A stretch of 64,000 bases of DNA from Halorubrum laminariae (GCF_024494655.1 NZ_JANHDL010000001.1:434001-498000), one strand, 5' to 3'. Positions 50,204 through 58,967 are shown, counted from the stretch's first letter. Numbers and translations: made by a program. The notes: generated by a model from the letters alone, not told the origin.

Positions 50204-52734
50204 GGCGACCCTCGCTCGTGGTCCGGGTGCGTCCCGGCGTCGGATTGGGTCTCGTGGTCCGGGTGCGTCCCGGCGTCGGGCTGTGTCCGCCGGTCGCGCA
50301 TCGTGCGCGCGGCCCGCTCAACGGTCGCCGCCTCGTCGGTGCGGAGGTCGGCGAGGAACTCGAACAGGTCGTCTGCGTCGTCGACGCCCTCGCGGACGAG
50401 GTACTCGACGTAGCGACGCTTGGCGGCGAACTCAGCGGTCACCTCGTCAACGTCGCGGTCGGTGCGAGCGGCCAGCCGAGCGAACGCGTGGACCGCTCGC
50501 TCTCCCGCTCTTTGTGGTGCGTCCGATCCGACGCCGGAAGAGGTGGGCGGATCCGACGCCGGTGCGCCCGGGAACCGGAACTCGCCGTCGGGGGTGCGCC
50601 ACGCGACCGTGTTGTAGTACACCGTCGCGTCGCCCCTGTCGATGACGCCGGCTCCGCCGTGTTTCGGATTTCCGGTCGGGCTGTGCGCCGCGTCCGGGTC
50701 GAGCGCCTCGTACTCGTCGGCCGAGAGCAGTTCGACCACCCGCGAGAGGTATCGCTCGCCGCCGACCTGCCGCGGGAAGGCGATCACGTCGATCTCGCGC
50801 AGCAGCGAGGGACGGAGCCCCCGCTCGATCACACGGTTGACGAGCGACTCCACGTCCTCGGCGTGGGTTGTGCCTATCACGCCGTGGCCCGTGTTGAGCG
50901 TCTCGGCGAAGGTCTCGAAACTCGCCGGCGTGTTGATCTCGGCGATCACCTCGATGTCGGGGTTGAGGTAGTTCGCCTCCGTCATCAGCTCCGACATGCT
51001 CACCGCCTTGTACGCGTCCTCGTGATCGCGCGTCGTGAGCGACACCCCGGTCTCGTGCGGGATCCGGACCTCTCTGGATCCCTCGTCGATCGAGACGGGG
51101 CGGTCGTCGAACGGAATGAAGGGAGTGTGGGCGTTCAGAAGCGTCGTCTTCCCCACGCCGGTCGGCCCCGCGAAGAGGACGACGCCGCAGTGCTCGTATA
51201 GCAGCCACAACAGCGTGACAAGGTCGACCGACAGCGTCCCGCGGTCGATCAGGTCGACCGGCGTCAGCGCGTCCGGCGACTGCTTGCGGATCGAGACGTG
51301 CGGGCCGCCCTCAGAGATGACCGGGAGCGCCACCGCACACCGGATCGTCTCCTCGACGCCGTCGACGTCGAGGTTCACCTTCGCGGACGGCGTCGAAGCG
51401 TTGAGTTCGGTCCCGTCGCGGGCCGCGAGTCCCGTGACGACGTTGACGAACGCCGTCTCGTTGGTGAACGCGAGGTTGGTCGGGACGCGTGTTCCGGCGG
51501 TGGGATCAGGTCCGCTGTCCACCTCGTCGTCGCCGGTGCGCCGGAGGACCGACGAGCGCGGGACGACCTTCACGCGCTCGCCGACGCGGTTGGCCTCAAT
51601 GTCCTCCAAGTGCGGATCGCGAATTGGAACGGTCAGGATTCCCTCGCCAACGAAGTCGCGGAGCACGTAGTACGCGAGGTCGTCAAGACGGTCGCGGGCG
51701 TACCGCGAGTCGACCGGCGGGACCGCGAGACCGCGCGCCGCAAGCGCCGAGCGCACGCGGTGTGCCGCCGTATCGAGCCACGCGCGAGTGTCTCGCGCGG
51801 TGAGTCGCTGTGTGAGGAACCGCCGGGCGTGGGCGGCAACGAACGACTCGCGGTCGTCGACGACGCCGTTCACCGAGGTCTCCCAGATCCGCTCTTTGCA
51901 TTCGTCGATGAGCGCCGCGTCGCCCGGGAGGAGGTCGGGTTCGAGCGCGGCGTACTTCGTCTCGAACGCATCGGAGCCGAGCAGCCGCTCGCGGTAGATC
52001 ACCACGTCGACGGAGAGTCCCGCGAAGTCGACGGCGTACTGCGCGAGCCGCTCGGCCGCGACCCGTTCGACGTACGGGGCGTCCGCGTCCACCCCCGTTT
52101 CGAGGGGGGCGAACGTCTCCGTGTGGACGACTAGTTCCCGCTCGTCTCCGACGTCTGCGATCTCGATGCGGTCGTCGAGAGCGAGAGGCGTCAGATCGCC
52201 GAGCAGACGGAGGTCGCGGAGAGCGTGGTAGTCAATCCGGCGGCGCGCGGCGGCGCTCGCGTCGAGCAGTCGGTCGAGCGCGCGCTCGTATTTTGGTTCG
52301 AAGCCGGCGGCCGCGCGCTCCACGACGCCGATCCGGGTGAGCGGTCTGCGGTGGCGAACCGCGGAGAAATGGTCGCAGATGCGGTCGAGATCGCGCCCGT
52401 CTGCCGGCGAGAGCGGCGGTTCACGCACGTCGTAGCCGAACCGCCCGCCGTCGCGCTCGCGGACCGTCGCCACGACGCCGGGGGCGGCCTCGTACTGCGC
52501 GCGAACGTCGGGCGCGTACCATGCCTCCGGGTCGTCCGGGGGGACGGGCGCGGGAACCGTTCCCGCGGGCTCGGCGTCGTCGGAGCCGCCGATACGGAGC
52601 GTCGGCCCGTCGCTCACGGTGTCGCCTCGCCGCCCGTGACGGTTCGCGTCTCGATCCGTGTCGTCGCTCGGTTCCCCGCGGCGTCGTCGCCCCTGCTCGT
52701 CGTCATCGTCGGTCCGTTCGCGGGTGACCGTCAC
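50200..52734 (-). CDS. Type II/IV secretion system (pilus assembly) ATPase, PilB-like (844 aa)
   Basis: Secretion ATPase of the archaeal pilus group. Acidic N-terminal ~50 residues, a large N-terminal domain, then Walker A LFAGPTGVGKTTLLNAHTPF, the Asp box PVSIDEGSREVRIPH, Walker B-type IEVIAEINTPASF and the His box VIGTTHAEDVESLVNRVIER. The C-terminal ~40 residues contain DAGTHPDHE twice. GTG at 52734 is the first good start, just downstream of an AT-rich stretch; an internal GTG cannot be excluded. Operon with the PilC-like gene. Confidence 0.9.
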   Translation of the reverse strand: MTVTRERTDDDDEQGRRRRGEPSDDTDRDANRHGRRGDTVSDGPTLRIGGSDDAEPAGTVPAPVPPDDPEAWYAPDVRAQYEAAPGVVATVRERDGGRFGYDVREPPLSPADGRDLDRICDHFSAVRHRRPLTRIGVVERAAAGFEPKYERALDRLLDASAAARRRIDYHALRDLRLLGDLTPLALDDRIEIADVGDERELVVHTETFAPLETGVDADAPYVERVAAERLAQYAVDFAGLSVDVVIYRERLLGSDAFETKYAALEPDLLPGDAALIDECKERIWETSVNGVVDDRESFVAAHARRFLTQRLTARDTRAWLDTAAHRVRSALAARGLAVPPVDSRYARDRLDDLAYYVLRDFVGEGILTVPIRDPHLEDIEANRVGERVKVVPRSSVLRRTGDDEVDSGPDPTAGTRVPTNLAFTNETAFVNVVTGLAARDGTELNASTPSAKVNLDVDGVEETIRCAVALPVISEGGPHVSIRKQSPDALTPVDLIDRGTLSVDLVTLLWLLYEHCGVVLFAGPTGVGKTTLLNAHTPFIPFDDRPVSIDEGSREVRIPHETGVSLTTRDHEDAYKAVSMSELMTEANYLNPDIEVIAEINTPASFETFAETLNTGHGVIGTTHAEDVESLVNRVIERGLRPSLLREIDVIAFPRQVGGERYLSRVVELLSADEYEALDPDAAHSPTGNPKHGGAGVIDRGDATVYYNTVAWRTPDGEFRFPGAPASDPPTSSGVGSDAPQRAGERAVHAFARLAARTDRDVDEVTAEFAAKRRYVEYLVREGVDDADDLFEFLADLRTDEAATVERAARTMRDRRTQPDAGTHPDHETQSDAGTHPDHERGSP
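50215..50286 (-). repeat. Two tandem 36-bp repeats near the 3' end of the pilus ATPase gene
   Basis: Units 50215-50250 and 50251-50286 share CTCGTGGTCCGGGTGCGTCC and beyond (33 of 36 identical), encoding a repeated THPDHE-type peptide close to the C-terminus. Confidence 0.9.
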
Positions 52735-52835
52735 CCAAGTTAAGCGTTTGTTTTGTAACTGATATGTTGTTTCAGAGACTAGAAATATCGGAACGGGCAC
52801 GGCTACGGACCGAATCCACGCCGGCGTCAGGCTTT

Positions 52836-52857
52836 CCCGCGCGTCCAGACGCGCGGG
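52836..52857 (+). other. Strong GC hairpin directly before a start codon
   Basis: CCCGCGCGT and ACGCGCGGG pair perfectly (9 bp) around a CCAG loop; the ATG at 52860 follows two bases later. It would hide the start region of the small ORF in mRNA, or could be part of an upstream terminator. Confidence 0.7.
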
Positions 52858-52859
52858 CG

Positions 52860-53006
52860 ATGACGGATACCGTACAAGTCGCGGTCGTACCGGAGGCGGA
52901 CGGCGAGTTCGAGATGACCGAGCGCGAAGTGTTCGAGCCCGATCTGAACTGGACGGCTCGACACGAAGGTACGCGCTTTCGTCTCGGAGAAAAAAGCCCC
53001 GAGTGA
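52860..53006 (+). CDS. Hypothetical 48-aa protein
   Basis: ATG 52860 reads MTDTVQVAVVPEADGEFEMT, then EREVFEPDLNWTARHEGTRF and a short end. It has haloarchaeal acidic composition and no recognisable motif. The same frame is open back to ATG 52764, but the extra residues look less protein-like. Nothing on the opposite strand is better. Uncertain whether expressed. Confidence 0.45.
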   Translation: MTDTVQVAVVPEADGEFEMTEREVFEPDLNWTARHEGTRFRLGEKSPE

Positions 53007-53012
53007 GGTAGA

Positions 53013-53019
53013 TTTATTT
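53013..53019 (+). promoter_or_regulatory. Putative TATA box of the CitE-like gene
   Basis: TTTATTT centred about 32 bases before ATG 53048. Confidence 0.45.
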
Positions 53020-53047
53020 CCATGCATGTGCGTCGTCTAACCGTCAC

Positions 53048-53959
53048 ATGACGGACGTTACTCTTCGTCGGACGCAGCTTGCAACGCCCGCGAGCGACGA
53101 GAAAATGATGCACTCGGCCGCCGACAGCGACGCTGACGAGGTCTTCCTCGATCTCGAAGACTCAGTCGCGCCGAACGCCAAGCCCGACGCGCGCGAACCG
53201 CTCATCAAGGCCGCCCGCGAGGAGGACTGGAGCGACAAGGTCCTCAGCTTCCGGATGAACGGTATCGACACGCAGTGGTGGTATGACGACCTGATCACCG
53301 TCGTCGGCGAGGCCGGCGAGTATATCGACGACATCATCGTGCCGAAGGTGAAGTCCGCGAGCGACATTCACACCGTCGAGAACCTCCTCGAACAGATCGA
53401 GGAGAACAACGACTTGGAGGTCGGCGGCATCGGCCTCGAACCCCAGATCGAAGACGGCGAGGGAATGCACAACGTCCACGACATCGCGCACGCGTCTGAC
53501 CGCCTCTCCTCTATCATCTTCGGCCCCGGCGACTACTCCGCGGCGATGGGCACCCCCGGACTCGACATCGGTCAGTTCCCAGAGTATCCCGGTCACTACT
53601 GGCACCACGCCCTCTCGGAGTGTAACGCCGCGGCCAAGTCCGCCGGTCTGCCGTGTCTCGACGGTCCCTACGCCGACATCGAGGACCCCGAGGGCTTCCG
53701 CGAGTCCGCCAACAACGCCAACATGATCGGTTGTGACGGCAAGTGGGCGATCCACCCGTCGCAGATCGAGATCGGCAACGAAGTGTTCGCGCCGGACCCG
53801 GAAGTCGCCGAGCGCGCAAAGCGCATCGTCGACGCCTACGCCGAGGCAATGGAGAAGGGCCAAGGCGCAGTGAGCGTCGACGGCCAGATGGTGGACGAGG
53901 CGACGAACAAGATGGCTCAGGACATCGTCGAGACCGCGGAAGCTGCCGGCATCCTATAG
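53048..53959 (+). CDS. HpcH/HpaI-type lyase, CitE/malyl-CoA lyase-like (303 aa)
   Basis: Mg2+-dependent C-C lyase of the CitE superfamily. VFLDLEDSVAPNAKPDAR (metal and CoA region), SFRMNGIDTQWWYDDL, IIVPKVKSASDI, GIGLEPQIEDGEG and GKWAIHPSQIEIGN are the expected blocks. In haloarchaea, members act as malyl-CoA or beta-methylmalyl-CoA lyases or thioesterases in the methylaspartate cycle. No citF or citD genes accompany it, so citrate lyase activity is unlikely. Which acyl-CoA it uses is not decided by the sequence. Confidence 0.88.
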   Translation: MTDVTLRRTQLATPASDEKMMHSAADSDADEVFLDLEDSVAPNAKPDAREPLIKAAREEDWSDKVLSFRMNGIDTQWWYDDLITVVGEAGEYIDDIIVPKVKSASDIHTVENLLEQIEENNDLEVGGIGLEPQIEDGEGMHNVHDIAHASDRLSSIIFGPGDYSAAMGTPGLDIGQFPEYPGHYWHHALSECNAAAKSAGLPCLDGPYADIEDPEGFRESANNANMIGCDGKWAIHPSQIEIGNEVFAPDPEVAERAKRIVDAYAEAMEKGQGAVSVDGQMVDEATNKMAQDIVETAEAAGIL

Positions 53960-53995
53960 TCGGGTCACCGCGCGCTCGACTCGGTTCGACATCGC

Positions 53996-54001
53996 TTTTT
54001 T
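53996..54001 (+). terminator. T6 tract after the CitE-like gene
   Basis: Six T residues about 37 bases after the stop, in otherwise GC-rich DNA; archaeal RNA polymerase terminates at such tracts. Confidence 0.5.
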
Positions 54002-54206
54002 CATGACGCCCGCGACCGCGAGCGACAGCACCCGCAGCGTGGATCGCAGCCGGTTCCGACGAGAGGATGAGACCACGGACTGCCAAGGACGGAATCACCC
54101 TATTAACGCGGTTCCGACACTCTCACCGAACCGAACCTGCTCCGCGTCGCGTCGTCTACAGCGCATTCTAGCGGAGTCAGAGCAGTACCTCCCGCGGTGA
54201 CGCGTC

Positions 54207-54214
54207 AAAAAAAA
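54207..54214 (-). terminator. T8 tract after lctP
   Basis: On the minus strand eight T residues lie about 25 bases beyond the lctP stop (54239), after a GC-rich segment. Confidence 0.6.
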
Positions 54215-54238
54215 TCCGCGACCGTGACCGAATGCAGT

Positions 54239-55987
54239 TCAGAAGACGGTCGGGAACAGCACGTAGCTGAACAGCAGGCACAGGATTCCGACACCCGTCG
54301 CGTAGTACAGGAGTGGAATGAGGTTCAGCCGCATCACGCGACCTTCCTGTCCGAGGAGACCGACCGTCGCCAGCGCGGCGACGAGGTTGTGGATCGCGAC
54401 GAGGTTCCCGATGGCACCACCGACGGCCTGCGCGCCGACGATGATCGTCCGCGGGAGCCCGAGCTGCGTCGCCGCCTCGAACTGGAACGCGCCGAAGGTG
54501 ATGTTCGAGACGGTGTTCGACCCGGCCATCGCCGCGCCGAGCGCGCCGATCAGCGAGGCGAACGCCGGGTAGGCGACGCCGAGCGTGTCGGCAGTCGTCT
54601 GCGCGAGCAAGACGATCATGCTCCCGGCCTCGGGCGCGCCCGGATGTGCGCCCGACTGGAGCATCACCTGCACCATCGCGATGACGAAGATCAGCGCGAT
54701 GAACGGCGAGAGGATCTTCCGACCGGCTTCCTTCCACGCGTCACCGACCTCCTTGCCGGACATGCCGAAGATCGGGATCGCGAGCACGGCACTCACGAGC
54801 AGCCAGAAGCCCGGTACGTTCATCCACGCGACCGCGCCGCTGAGTGTCGTTCCGAGGATCCCGTCCCAGCTGACGATGAAGATGTCTCGGTTGATGAAGT
54901 TCGAGATCGGGTCGACCGCTCGGGTCACGACCAGAAGCAGGACAAGCAGAACGTACGGCGACCACGCCTTGAACAGCGTCATGTCCTCGCCGCCGCTGAG
55001 ATCGGCCGCCTCCGCTTCGATCGAATCGGCGTCACCGCCGTTCGAACCGTTCGACTGCCCCGGCTCGATCGAGCCGACCCAGTGGTCGGCCCACCGCTCT
55101 CGCTCGGGGAAGTCCCACTCGTCATCCGGCAGGAGGTACCCCGCGCGCAGGATGCTCAGGATGATCGTGCCGCCGACCATCGATCCGATGAGCGACGGGA
55201 ACTCGGCCGTGAGGAACCACGCCGAGATCCAGTACGGAACCGCGAACGCGATCCCGGAGAGCAGACACAGCGGCGCGACCTCCCACGCCGGTGCCAGCGA
55301 GCGCTCGTCCGGATCACCGAAGAAGTAGACGACCATGCCGACGGCGAAAAGCGGCATCACGAACCCGACCAAGGCGTGATACGTCGCCGCCCACGCGGCC
55401 ACCTCGACCGAGAACTCTTGGACGGTCATGCCACCCTCCTCGATGGCTGTGCGCGTGAACTCGACACTCTCCATCGGGCTCTGTATCCCGACCACGATCG
55501 GGGTCCCCACCGCCCCGTACGTGACCGCGATGATGTGCCCGATGATGCCCGCGACCACGGCGGCAAGCGCCGGGAAGCCGAGCCCAAGCAGGAGCGGTGC
55601 GACGACGGCGGCCGGCGTTCCGAAGCCGGCAGCGCCCTCGATGAACGTCGCCATGAAGAACGCGATCAACACAATCTGGACGCGTCGGTCGTCGCTGACC
55701 GTCGCGAATCCGCGGTTGATCCGGTCGAACGCACCCGCCTCCATCAGCGTGTATAGGAGTACGAGCGCGCCGAAGACGATCCAGAGGATCTCGATCGCCG
55801 TCATCACCCCCACGGCGGACGCCCCCGCCAACCAGTTCACCGGCATGTTCCACGCGAAGTAGCCGACCGCGATCGCGGTCACCCACGCCAGCGGCATCGC
55901 GCGAGTCGCCGGCCAGAGGAACCCGACCAGCAACACGCCCGCGAGCAGCAGCGGCAGCGCCGCGACGGCGATATCAACGCCAGTCAT
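54239..55987 (-). CDS. lctP: L-lactate permease family transporter (582 aa)
   Basis: Large polytopic membrane protein with about 14 helices. FIEGAAGFGTPAAVVAPLLL, GIIGHIIAVTYGAVGTPIVV, GALGAAMAGSNTVSNITFGA and QAVGGAIGNLVAIHNLVAAL are the signature stretches of the LctP/GlcA family (lactate and glycolate import with H+ or Na+). An acidic cytoplasmic loop lies at about 310-335. No lactate dehydrogenase genes are adjacent; the CitE-like gene faces it across a 280-bp gene-free gap with terminators for both. Confidence 0.94.
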   Translation of the reverse strand: MTGVDIAVAALPLLLAGVLLVGFLWPATRAMPLAWVTAIAVGYFAWNMPVNWLAGASAVGVMTAIEILWIVFGALVLLYTLMEAGAFDRINRGFATVSDDRRVQIVLIAFFMATFIEGAAGFGTPAAVVAPLLLGLGFPALAAVVAGIIGHIIAVTYGAVGTPIVVGIQSPMESVEFTRTAIEEGGMTVQEFSVEVAAWAATYHALVGFVMPLFAVGMVVYFFGDPDERSLAPAWEVAPLCLLSGIAFAVPYWISAWFLTAEFPSLIGSMVGGTIILSILRAGYLLPDDEWDFPERERWADHWVGSIEPGQSNGSNGGDADSIEAEAADLSGGEDMTLFKAWSPYVLLVLLLVVTRAVDPISNFINRDIFIVSWDGILGTTLSGAVAWMNVPGFWLLVSAVLAIPIFGMSGKEVGDAWKEAGRKILSPFIALIFVIAMVQVMLQSGAHPGAPEAGSMIVLLAQTTADTLGVAYPAFASLIGALGAAMAGSNTVSNITFGAFQFEAATQLGLPRTIIVGAQAVGGAIGNLVAIHNLVAALATVGLLGQEGRVMRLNLIPLLYYATGVGILCLLFSYVLFPTVF

Positions 55988-56165
55988 GCGTCTCCCCTTC
56001 GTTGGCTCTGCAGTACCCTTATCCGTCGACGACTCGTGTCATGAGTTGACATCAACATACGACGCGAGTTGCATCACATTCATTAATTATAAATCCCCGA
56101 CTTCTAGCAGGATTAATCGTGTACCCTATCGGGGATCGGGCGAGGAAAATCGTGTTCGTCTGCTG

Positions 56166-56615
56166 TCACTGCGCCTCGTCGGGCTCGGCGTCGAGGGCGG
56201 CCACACGGAGGCGTCGACATCTGTCCCCGCCCGTTTCGAGATCGGGAACGGGGGTTGGTTCGCCGTTCTCGTCGACCGCGACGAACACGAAGTACGACTC
56301 TGTCGTCACCTCGCGCTCCCCGGTTCGCGGGGATTCGCGGAACGCGCGCAGGCGGATGCGGACGCTCGTTCGTCCGGACGCGTACGCGTACGACTCGATG
56401 ACGCAGGTGTCGCCCTGCGGGATCGGTCGTTTGAAGTCGAGCTCGTTGATCTTGGCGGTGACGCAGGTCTCGCCGGCGTGCCGCATCGCGGACATCGCAC
56501 CGACCTCGTCCATCCACTTGACGACGTTTCCCCCGTGTGCCGACGCGTAGTTGTTCGTGTGTGTCGGCTGGACTCGCTGCCGGTTCTCGATGTAGGTGTC
56601 GCTGACGGTCGGCAT
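56166..56615 (-). CDS. Acyl-CoA thioesterase, hotdog fold (149 aa)
   Basis: YciA/BACH-type thioesterase. The core helix segment NNYASAHGGNVVKWMDEVGA carries the catalytic Asp/Asn region (usually N-x-x-G-x-x-x-D/E), and AGETCVTAKINELDFKRPI and GDTCVIESYAYASGRTS follow. Hydrolyses acyl-CoA to free acid; chain length unknown. The last 25 residues are an acidic tail. Start ATG 56615. Confidence 0.9.
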   Translation of the reverse strand: MPTVSDTYIENRQRVQPTHTNNYASAHGGNVVKWMDEVGAMSAMRHAGETCVTAKINELDFKRPIPQGDTCVIESYAYASGRTSVRIRLRAFRESPRTGEREVTTESYFVFVAVDENGEPTPVPDLETGGDRCRRLRVAALDAEPDEAQ

Positions 56616-56723
56616 ACTCCGACATCGTCCGGCCGGGGGAAAGACCCGTCGGCGACTTCCGAGAGCCGTCTCTCGCAGGCAAAGTGTGTCCGAAGCGATC
56701 GTCGCGACCGCGCCGGTCCTACC

Positions 56724-57179
56724 CTACTCGTCGTCGCGGTCGACGACGACGGTTCGTCCCGTGAGGCGATCGGGCGTGAACCGGTAGAGGTCGATGTCGA
56801 GGTCGGACTTCCCGTCGGCCCAGATCTCGAAGAGCGGGCGGCGCGTCTCGCCGTACTGCGCGATCGTCTCGGGAGTCAACTCGTCGAGGTCGACGCGGTG
56901 GAGCGTGCCCACGCCGACGACGCTGCCGTACTCGTCGCCGTCCTCCTCGTACACCACGATCCGGGCCTGTGGGCTCGACCGGAGGAACTCGCGCTTTTCG
57001 CTGTTCGGGGTCGACACCAGCCGGAGAAACACGTCTCGCGAGTCCGAGTCGAAGCCGTAGGAGATGGGAATCGCGTAGGGCGTTTCATCGCGCGCGAGCG
57101 AGAGCACGCCGGTCTCGTGTCGGGACAGAAACGCGTCGACCTCCGCCGGGGACATCTCGGCCTCGCTGTTCGTCGCCAT
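56724..57179 (-). CDS. Pyridoxamine 5'-phosphate oxidase-like flavoprotein (151 aa)
   Basis: Split beta-barrel, FMN-binding family. HETGVLSLARDETPYAIPIS, FDSDSRDVFLRLVSTPNSEK and ARIVVYEEDGDEYGSVVGVG are typical of PPOX-like proteins. It is more like the general flavin/heme-binding subgroup than true PdxH. Role not known. ATG 57179 is preferred over GTG 57185. Confidence 0.87.
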   Translation of the reverse strand: MATNSEAEMSPAEVDAFLSRHETGVLSLARDETPYAIPISYGFDSDSRDVFLRLVSTPNSEKREFLRSSPQARIVVYEEDGDEYGSVVGVGTLHRVDLDELTPETIAQYGETRRPLFEIWADGKSDLDIDLYRFTPDRLTGRTVVVDRDDE

Positions 57180-57310
57180 ACGCACAGTCTCTGCGTACGA
57201 CGGGATAAAGGATACGAGACGCGCGACCGGACGGTGTGGTTACGCGAGGGTGAAGGCAGGAGGCAGGACGTCGAAGCCGGCCGCGTTCCGGGCGATACCG
57301 CACCGATCTC

Positions 57311-57493
57311 TCACGAGAGGCGATCAGCCGCCGGCGTCCTCGCGAAAGGGGGGGAGTCGATGTCGGCTTCGGTGACGACCGCGCCGCAGACGACACAGCC
57401 CGCGTCGAGCAGCGTCGCCCGCATCGCGTCGTCCACCTCGATCGACCGGCGACACTCCGGGCAGACGAAGGTGTGCGTCTGTGCGTCCGTCAT
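57311..57493 (-). CDS. Zinc-ribbon microprotein (DUF7560-like, 60 aa)
   Basis: Two CxxC knuckles: FVCPECRRSIEVDD and AGCVVCGAVVTEAD, separated by about 23 residues, making a complete zinc ribbon with nothing else attached. ATG at 57493 (or 57520, adding nine residues). It resembles a haloarchaeal family of small zinc-ribbon proteins (number from memory). It sits downstream of the bat-like HTH gene on the same strand, so cotranscription is possible. Confidence 0.75.
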   Translation of the reverse strand: MTDAQTHTFVCPECRRSIEVDDAMRATLLDAGCVVCGAVVTEADIDSPPFARTPAADRLS

Positions 57494-57593
57494 GGATGCG
57501 GGTTCGGACGCAACGCTCATGAAGGATGGATCGGATTCCTGTCGGTTCGGAATTCGATCACGCAGCACGGACGCTGCGACCTCGCCTCCGCCG

Positions 57594-58229
57594 TCAGTCG
57601 AGCAGCGTCGAGAGCAGCTTCCGCTGTGCGGCGGCGACATGCTCTGAGAACGTCGAGCGATCGATACCGAGAGACTCTGCGACCTCGCCGGCGTTGGATC
57701 CCTTGGGGTGGTCGAAGTACCCCGCCTCGTAGGCGGCGGTGAGGACCTCGCGCTGTCGCTCGGTCAGGTCGCTCCGATCGACGGTAACGAGATCCGACTC
57801 ATCGGGCGTCGAGGACGACTGGAGCAGCTGTAGCACCCGCATGTCGGCACACGACTCCTGAAAGCCGTCGAGCACGGACCGGAGCGTCGGGAGGTCGGTC
57901 GCGTGAAACGTGACGATCAGCCGTCCGTCTCGAATTGTCGCCTCCGAGACGGGGACGCCGTGGCGGTCCAGCACCGCAAACGGCGAGTCGGCGCGATACG
58001 GTGCCTCGAAGCGATAGGCGACCTTGGTCCCGTAGTCGAACACCACGTCCGCGCCGTCGGCGACCTCGAGGTTGCCGTCCGCGATGAACTCGAAGACGAC
58101 AGGGTCGCCGTCGCCGTTGGGGGCGCTGCGTGCGACGCTGTAGATCGGCGTCGAGCCGTCGACGATCCCCGCGAACGGCGACGGCGACGCCACCGGGAGC
58201 GAGACTTCCGCCCTAATTCCGGACCCCAT
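57594..58229 (-). CDS. Bacterio-opsin activator-type HTH regulator (211 aa)
   Basis: The C-terminal HTH_10 (bat) domain is clear: LTERQREVLTAAYEAGYFDH, KGSNAGEVAESLGIDRSTFS and HVAAAQRKLLSTLLD. The N-terminal ~140 residues form the beta-rich bat-associated sensor-like domain (VVFDYGTKVAYRFEAP) without PAS or GAF. A transcription regulator of unknown target. It diverges from the wHTH gene at 58440 with a repeat-bearing spacer. Confidence 0.9.
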   Translation of the reverse strand: MGSGIRAEVSLPVASPSPFAGIVDGSTPIYSVARSAPNGDGDPVVFEFIADGNLEVADGADVVFDYGTKVAYRFEAPYRADSPFAVLDRHGVPVSEATIRDGRLIVTFHATDLPTLRSVLDGFQESCADMRVLQLLQSSSTPDESDLVTVDRSDLTERQREVLTAAYEAGYFDHPKGSNAGEVAESLGIDRSTFSEHVAAAQRKLLSTLLD

Positions 58230-58313
58230 TCACGTCCGTCCGTGTCCGCCGTCGGTCAAAACGTTGGCGACGCGGGGGAGTGCGTCCGGAAGCGATGCGC
58301 GCGAGGAGGAGAG

Positions 58314-58373
58314 CGGCTACGAGACGGATCGCGAAGAGGGACACGGCTACGAGACGGATCGCGAAGAGGGACT
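58314..58373. repeat. 30-bp tandem direct repeat (two copies)
   Basis: CGGCTACGAGACGGATCGCG plus GAAGAGGGAC-type units begin at 58314 and 58344; the first 28 bases of each are identical. Lies between the divergent bat-like and wHTH genes. Confidence 0.9.
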
Positions 58374-58439
58374 GAGCGACCGCGAGCGGCTGCCGAGGTC
58401 ATAAAACACCCCGCATATACAGGGACGGTGTTGGGGTGT

Positions 58440-58850
58440 ATGGAACCGGTATCTACGTCCATGAAGCGAAACGCTCCGCACGTGGCGGGTTCGATCACGG
58501 CGACCGAGGGCGACGAGACGCTGGACGAGGCGTTCGATCTCTTGGCGGATCCCGACTGCCGCGCGATCCTCCGAGCTGCCGACACGGCCATGACGACGAG
58601 CGAGTTCGCAGAGACGTGTGATATCGCGCTCTCGACCGCCTACCGCAAGGTGGAGCGGTTGAGTGACACGCCGCTTTTGATCGAAGGCGTCCGGTTCGAT
58701 CCGGACGGCGACCACGCGGCAGAGTACACGCGAGGGGCGAGCGACGCCACGATCGAGTTCACTGATGACGGCGTCGCGCTGACCGTGGAGGCCCCCGACA
58801 CGTCCGATCCAGCCGCCGACTTCGAGACGACGGGCGTTTCAGCCGACTGA
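58440..58850 (+). CDS. Winged-helix (ArsR-like) transcriptional regulator (136 aa)
   Basis: LDEAFDLLADPDCRAILRAA, TSEFAETCDIALSTAYRKVE and LSDTPLLIEGVRF form a typical DNA-binding winged helix (about 28-95), followed by an acidic C-terminal tail. ATG 58440; an ATG 21 bases later (58461) is an alternative. Likely a local or global transcription regulator; targets unknown. Confidence 0.85.
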   Translation: MEPVSTSMKRNAPHVAGSITATEGDETLDEAFDLLADPDCRAILRAADTAMTTSEFAETCDIALSTAYRKVERLSDTPLLIEGVRFDPDGDHAAEYTRGASDATIEFTDDGVALTVEAPDTSDPAADFETTGVSAD

Positions 58851-58967
58851 CTCGCCGAGAGGTGGACTGCCGGCCGATCGCGTGGGACGAGTGCGGACGG
58901 TCGCGGCGTACTGCGGGGTCCGCTGGGGTCGGAGTAGAGTTTCGTTTCTGATAATTCGAGAAACAGT

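Noticed and set aside
53048-53959. Citrate lyase beta subunit
   Set aside because: No citF, citD or citX genes accompany it, and haloarchaeal relatives are malyl-CoA-type enzymes.
58264-58404. Small plus-strand frame containing a repeated GYETDREEGH peptide
   Set aside because: No ATG or GTG start in good context, no promoter, and it is created by a tandem DNA duplication. Left as a repeat only.
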